64,000 nucleotides of DNA, taken from positions 310,001-374,000 of the forward strand of contig CAJPNK010000001.1 of the NCBI GenBank assembly GCA_905372095.1, in the 5' to 3' direction. The notes beneath the pieces are model-generated. The model was not told the DNA's origin. It saw nothing but the letters and a program-made list of their open reading frames with translations, and did no database searches. The stretch's first letter is position 1. Each line of letters starts with the position of its first letter. Positions 61,548 through 64,000 of the stretch are shown piece after piece. The stretch is from Candidatus Saccharimonadota bacterium. Lineage in GTDB: Bacteria; Patescibacteriota; Saccharimonadia; Saccharimonadales; Saccharimonadaceae. Position numbers and translations under genes: made by a program.

Positions 61548-62149
61548 AAAGATTTTTAATAGCTATCGTTACGCTGGCCATTGTTTCGGCTGCAATAATC
61601 ATCGGTATTACTTTGTTTTTATCAAAGAACGATTTGCAAGGCTGTGGCGATATTCCAGATGCGACACGCCAACAGTGTGCGGCAGCCGATGCGATCGTAG
61701 CGGTGAGCGGCGGCGATACCAGTGCTCGTACTGCTGAAGCAGTGCGATTGTACAAGAATAACTGGGCGCACAAATTAGTTTTCTCTGGTGCGGCAGCTGA
61801 TAAAACTGGCCCGAGTAATGCTCGAGCAATGAAGAGACAGGCTATCGTTGCAGGCGTACCAGCTAGTGATATTCTGATAGAGGAAACCAGCGAAACGACT
61901 GCTGAGAATGCCTCGCAAACCGTCAGGCTGCTCAAGCAAAAGCAGATATCATCGGTAATTTTGGTGACAAGCGCTTACCATTCGCGGCGAGTTTCAATTG
62001 AATTTACTAAAGCAGCACCAAATATACTAACGCGTAGTCATCCAGTAGCTACAGATAATCAATGGTCGAATATGTGGTGGACAACTGTTATAGGCTGGCA
62101 GCTGGCGTTGCAAGAGCTGGTAAAGATTATGGGAGTTGCAGCGGAATGA
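61544..62149 (+). CDS. DUF218/SanA-YdcF-like membrane protein
   Basis: A 201-residue protein: one N-terminal membrane helix (about 3-25) and an extracytoplasmic DUF218 domain with AIVAVSGGDTSART (about 51), KLVFSGAAADKTG (about 81), EETSETTAENA (about 112) and ILVTSAYHSRRV (about 140). Relatives (SanA, ElyC) affect envelope integrity; their chemistry is not established. TTG 61544 overlaps the previous stop (TTGA), and the gene overlaps mnmA by ATGA. Confidence 0.88.
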   Translation: MKRFLIAIVTLAIVSAAIIIGITLFLSKNDLQGCGDIPDATRQQCAAADAIVAVSGGDTSARTAEAVRLYKNNWAHKLVFSGAAADKTGPSNARAMKRQAIVAGVPASDILIEETSETTAENASQTVRLLKQKQISSVILVTSAYHSRRVSIEFTKAAPNILTRSHPVATDNQWSNMWWTTVIGWQLALQELVKIMGVAAE

Positions 62150-63192
62150 CCAGACCGCGTGTTTACGTTGGTATGAGTGGCGGCGTCGATAGCAGCGTCG
62201 CGGCAGCATTATTGCTTGACCAAGATTATGATGTTACTGGCGTCTATATGAAAAACTGGAGTCAAGATCTACCCGGCATGCAGTGTCCATGGGCTGAGGA
62301 CCTGGCTGATGCCAAGCGGGTGGCAGTGCAATTAGGAATTGATTTTAAAGTATTTTATTTCGAAACACAGTATCGCCAAAAAGTTGTTGATTACATGCTT
62401 GACGAATATCGTGCTGGTAGAACGCCGAATCCAGATATCATGTGCAATCAAGAAGTTAAGTTTAAACTATTTTTAGAGACTTCGCTGGCGGCGGGGGCGG
62501 ACTATATCGCAACTGGTCATTATGCGCGGGTTGAGCGTTTAGTAGATATTGCACGCTTGCTTCGTGCTCGCGACGACAACAAAGATCAAACTTATTTTTT
62601 ATATCGCGTGACGTCTGAAGCATTAGCGAAAACAGTGTTCCCATTAGGAAATCTGACCAAACCTGAAGTGCGTCAAATTGCTAAAGATCGCGGCCTATGG
62701 ACAGCTCGCAAAAAAGAATCTATGGGTGTGTGCTTCGTTGGTAATGTTGGTATGCGCGAATTTCTTAGCCAGTATATTACGACGCGTCCGGGCGATATTA
62801 TTGACAAAGAATTGGGCCGGGTGCTTGGCCGGCATGACGGTGCAATTTTTTATACGCTTGGTCAAAGACATGGTCTGGATGTTGGCGGCGGGTTGCCGTA
62901 TTATGTGGTTGGCAAAAATATGGACAAGAATGAGGTTTACGTTAGCCGTAATATCAACGACGAACACATGTGGCGAACCGAGATTAAGCTGACAGATATT
63001 CACTGGATAAATCAACCTTTGGCTGAAGGTGCGCGAATACAGGTCCGATTGCGCCACCGCGGGGCGCTCATTAACGCTATATATAGTGCCGACACGCTAC
63101 ATCTAGAGTCTGCCGAACGAGCTGTGGCGCCTGGCCAGTCGGCAGTGATCTATCGCGGTGAAGAGTGTCTAGGTGGCGGCTTGGTGATTTGA
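62146..63192 (+). CDS. mnmA: tRNA 2-thiouridylase MnmA
   Basis: Adenylates and thiolates U34 of tRNA-Glu, -Gln and -Lys. The 348-residue protein has the PP-loop GMSGGVDSSVAA (about 7-18), the first catalytic cysteine in TPNPDIMCNQEVKFK (about 97) and the second in SMGVCFVG (about 194), followed by the beta-barrel domains. ATG 62146 overlaps the preceding stop. The sulfur donor is probably the desulfurase two genes upstream; tRNA-Glu(UUC) in this window is a natural substrate. Confidence 0.97.
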   Translation: MTRPRVYVGMSGGVDSSVAAALLLDQDYDVTGVYMKNWSQDLPGMQCPWAEDLADAKRVAVQLGIDFKVFYFETQYRQKVVDYMLDEYRAGRTPNPDIMCNQEVKFKLFLETSLAAGADYIATGHYARVERLVDIARLLRARDDNKDQTYFLYRVTSEALAKTVFPLGNLTKPEVRQIAKDRGLWTARKKESMGVCFVGNVGMREFLSQYITTRPGDIIDKELGRVLGRHDGAIFYTLGQRHGLDVGGGLPYYVVGKNMDKNEVYVSRNINDEHMWRTEIKLTDIHWINQPLAEGARIQVRLRHRGALINAIYSADTLHLESAERAVAPGQSAVIYRGEECLGGGLVI

Positions 63193-63253
63193 GCCTCTAA
63201 CTTACGTTACTCCTTCGTATATTCAAGTTGGTTTTCGTGCTATAATTACCTCT

Positions 63254-64000
63254 ATGAACACACAAGAAATCCGCCAGAAATATCTCGAATTTTGCCAAAG
63301 GAACGGCCACGCTATTATTGAGCGGGCGCCGTTGATACTACACAATGACCCGACGACGTTATTTACCGGCTCGGGCATGCAGCCGTTGCTGCCGTACTTG
63401 CTGGGCCAGGATCATCCGCAAGGTACGAAATTAGCTGATAGCCAGACGTGTTTGCGGGCGCAGGATATTGAGGATGTTGGCGATAATCGCCACACGACGT
63501 TCTTTGAGATGCTGGGCAATTGGAGTATGGGCGAATATTTCAAACGTCAGCAGATTGAGTGGTTTTTCGAATTTTTGACAGAAATAGTTGGGCTAGATCC
63601 GAACAAGATTTATGTCAGCTGTTTTATCGGCGATGAGAAAAACAACATTCCGCGCGACGATGAAGCAGCACAAATTTGGCAAGAAGTTTTTGCCAAAAAA
63701 GGCGTTGAAGCTAAAATTGTCGAGCTGGATAGCGCTGAAAATGGCGACAAGCTGGGTATGCAGGGCGGCCGGATTTTCTTTTACAACGATAAAGAGAACT
63801 GGTGGAGCCGCGGCGGCGGTATTGATAGTACACCGATTGGTGATCCGTGCGGGCCGGATAGCGAGGTGTTTTATGATTTTGGCGAGCAGCATCATGATGC
63901 CAGCTTTGGGCAGGCGCATCCAGCTAGTGATAGCGGCCGATTTATGGAAATTGGCAACCAAGTGTTTATGCAGTATCGCCGGCTGGATGACGGTAGCTTT
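63254..64000 (+). CDS. alaS: Alanyl-tRNA synthetase, 3'-truncated by the window edge
   Basis: The first 249 residues of a class II synthetase. Visible motifs: MNTQEIRQKYLEFC, FTGSGMQPLLPYLLG (about 38), the motif 2 region NRHTTFFEMLGNWSMGEYF (about 77-95), and WWSRGGGIDSTPIGDPCGPDSEVFYD (about 178-203, given here as extent). The reading frame stays open to the last base. TATAAT (63241-63246) lies 7 nt before the ATG. Catalytic and recognition domains beyond residue 249 are outside the window. Confidence 0.95.
   Translation, partial: MNTQEIRQKYLEFCQRNGHAIIERAPLILHNDPTTLFTGSGMQPLLPYLLGQDHPQGTKLADSQTCLRAQDIEDVGDNRHTTFFEMLGNWSMGEYFKRQQIEWFFEFLTEIVGLDPNKIYVSCFIGDEKNNIPRDDEAAQIWQEVFAKKGVEAKIVELDSAENGDKLGMQGGRIFFYNDKENWWSRGGGIDSTPIGDPCGPDSEVFYDFGEQHHDASFGQAHPASDSGRFMEIGNQVFMQYRRLDDGSF

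Overview
The window looks like the chromosome of a small, host-dependent Gram-positive-type bacterium, most probably a Saccharibacteria (TM7/Patescibacteria) member. This is an inference from gene content, not from a database search: a compact gene set with standard stop codons (TGA used as stop), MurT/GatD, sortase with LAETG substrates, BspA-like surface proteins, an Rpf-type muralytic protein, a type IV pilus locus, and glycolytic, folate and tRNA-modification genes but no amino acid or nucleotide biosynthesis.

Layout. 1-9.5 kb: end of a membrane protein, HrcA/CIRCE-type dnaK, a very large polytopic membrane protein, ogt, tsaE-tsaB (tsaB much shortened), rny, and a sortase. 9.6-17 kb: enolase and phosphoglycerate mutase, tRNA-Pro, a lipid-linked-sugar glycosyltransferase, an OpgC-like acyltransferase, and the murT-gatD lipid II amidation operon. 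17-25 kb: a membrane-anchored ClpC-like double AAA+ ATPase with a small membrane partner, a TPR protein, a surface protein with a spherulin-4/GH135-like domain, two tRNA-Arg genes and murB. 25-29 kb: a type IV pilus cluster including a GspK-like subunit that carries a seven-bladed RCC1 propeller. 29-36 kb: glyA, an HTH-MurA fusion, a tRNA cluster (His, Gly, Arg, Lys) containing unusual tRNA-like hairpin units, folD, and a divergent response regulator/histidine kinase pair. 37-43 kb: secreted proteins, tRNA-Glu, and an AT-rich two-gene insert preceded by an attenuator-like leader RNA. 43-64 kb: pyk, tpiA, pcrA/uvrD, Rpf- and 3D-domain wall enzymes, rsmA, pgeF, two BspA-like sortase substrates, metG, tatD, a cysteine desulfurase next to mnmA (tRNA thiolation), and the 5' part of alaS.

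The genes make a coherent lifestyle: glycolysis (gpmA, eno, pyk, tpiA), folate one-carbon metabolism (glyA, folD), peptidoglycan precursor synthesis and amidation (murA, murB, murT, gatD), tRNA modification (tsaB, tsaE, mnmA), and a rich exported layer (pilus, sortase, adhesins, muralytic enzymes) suited to life on another cell.

Two features run through the whole window. First, more than twenty genes have a TATAAT-like -10 box only 6-8 nt before the start codon, implying leaderless mRNAs. Second, all eight tRNA genes encode CCA. The most unusual structures are three tRNA-like hairpin units tandemly placed before tRNA-His (exact 99-bp period) and tRNA-Arg(TCT) (102 bp), and the leader at 41214-41350 with mutually exclusive terminator and anti-terminator pairings.
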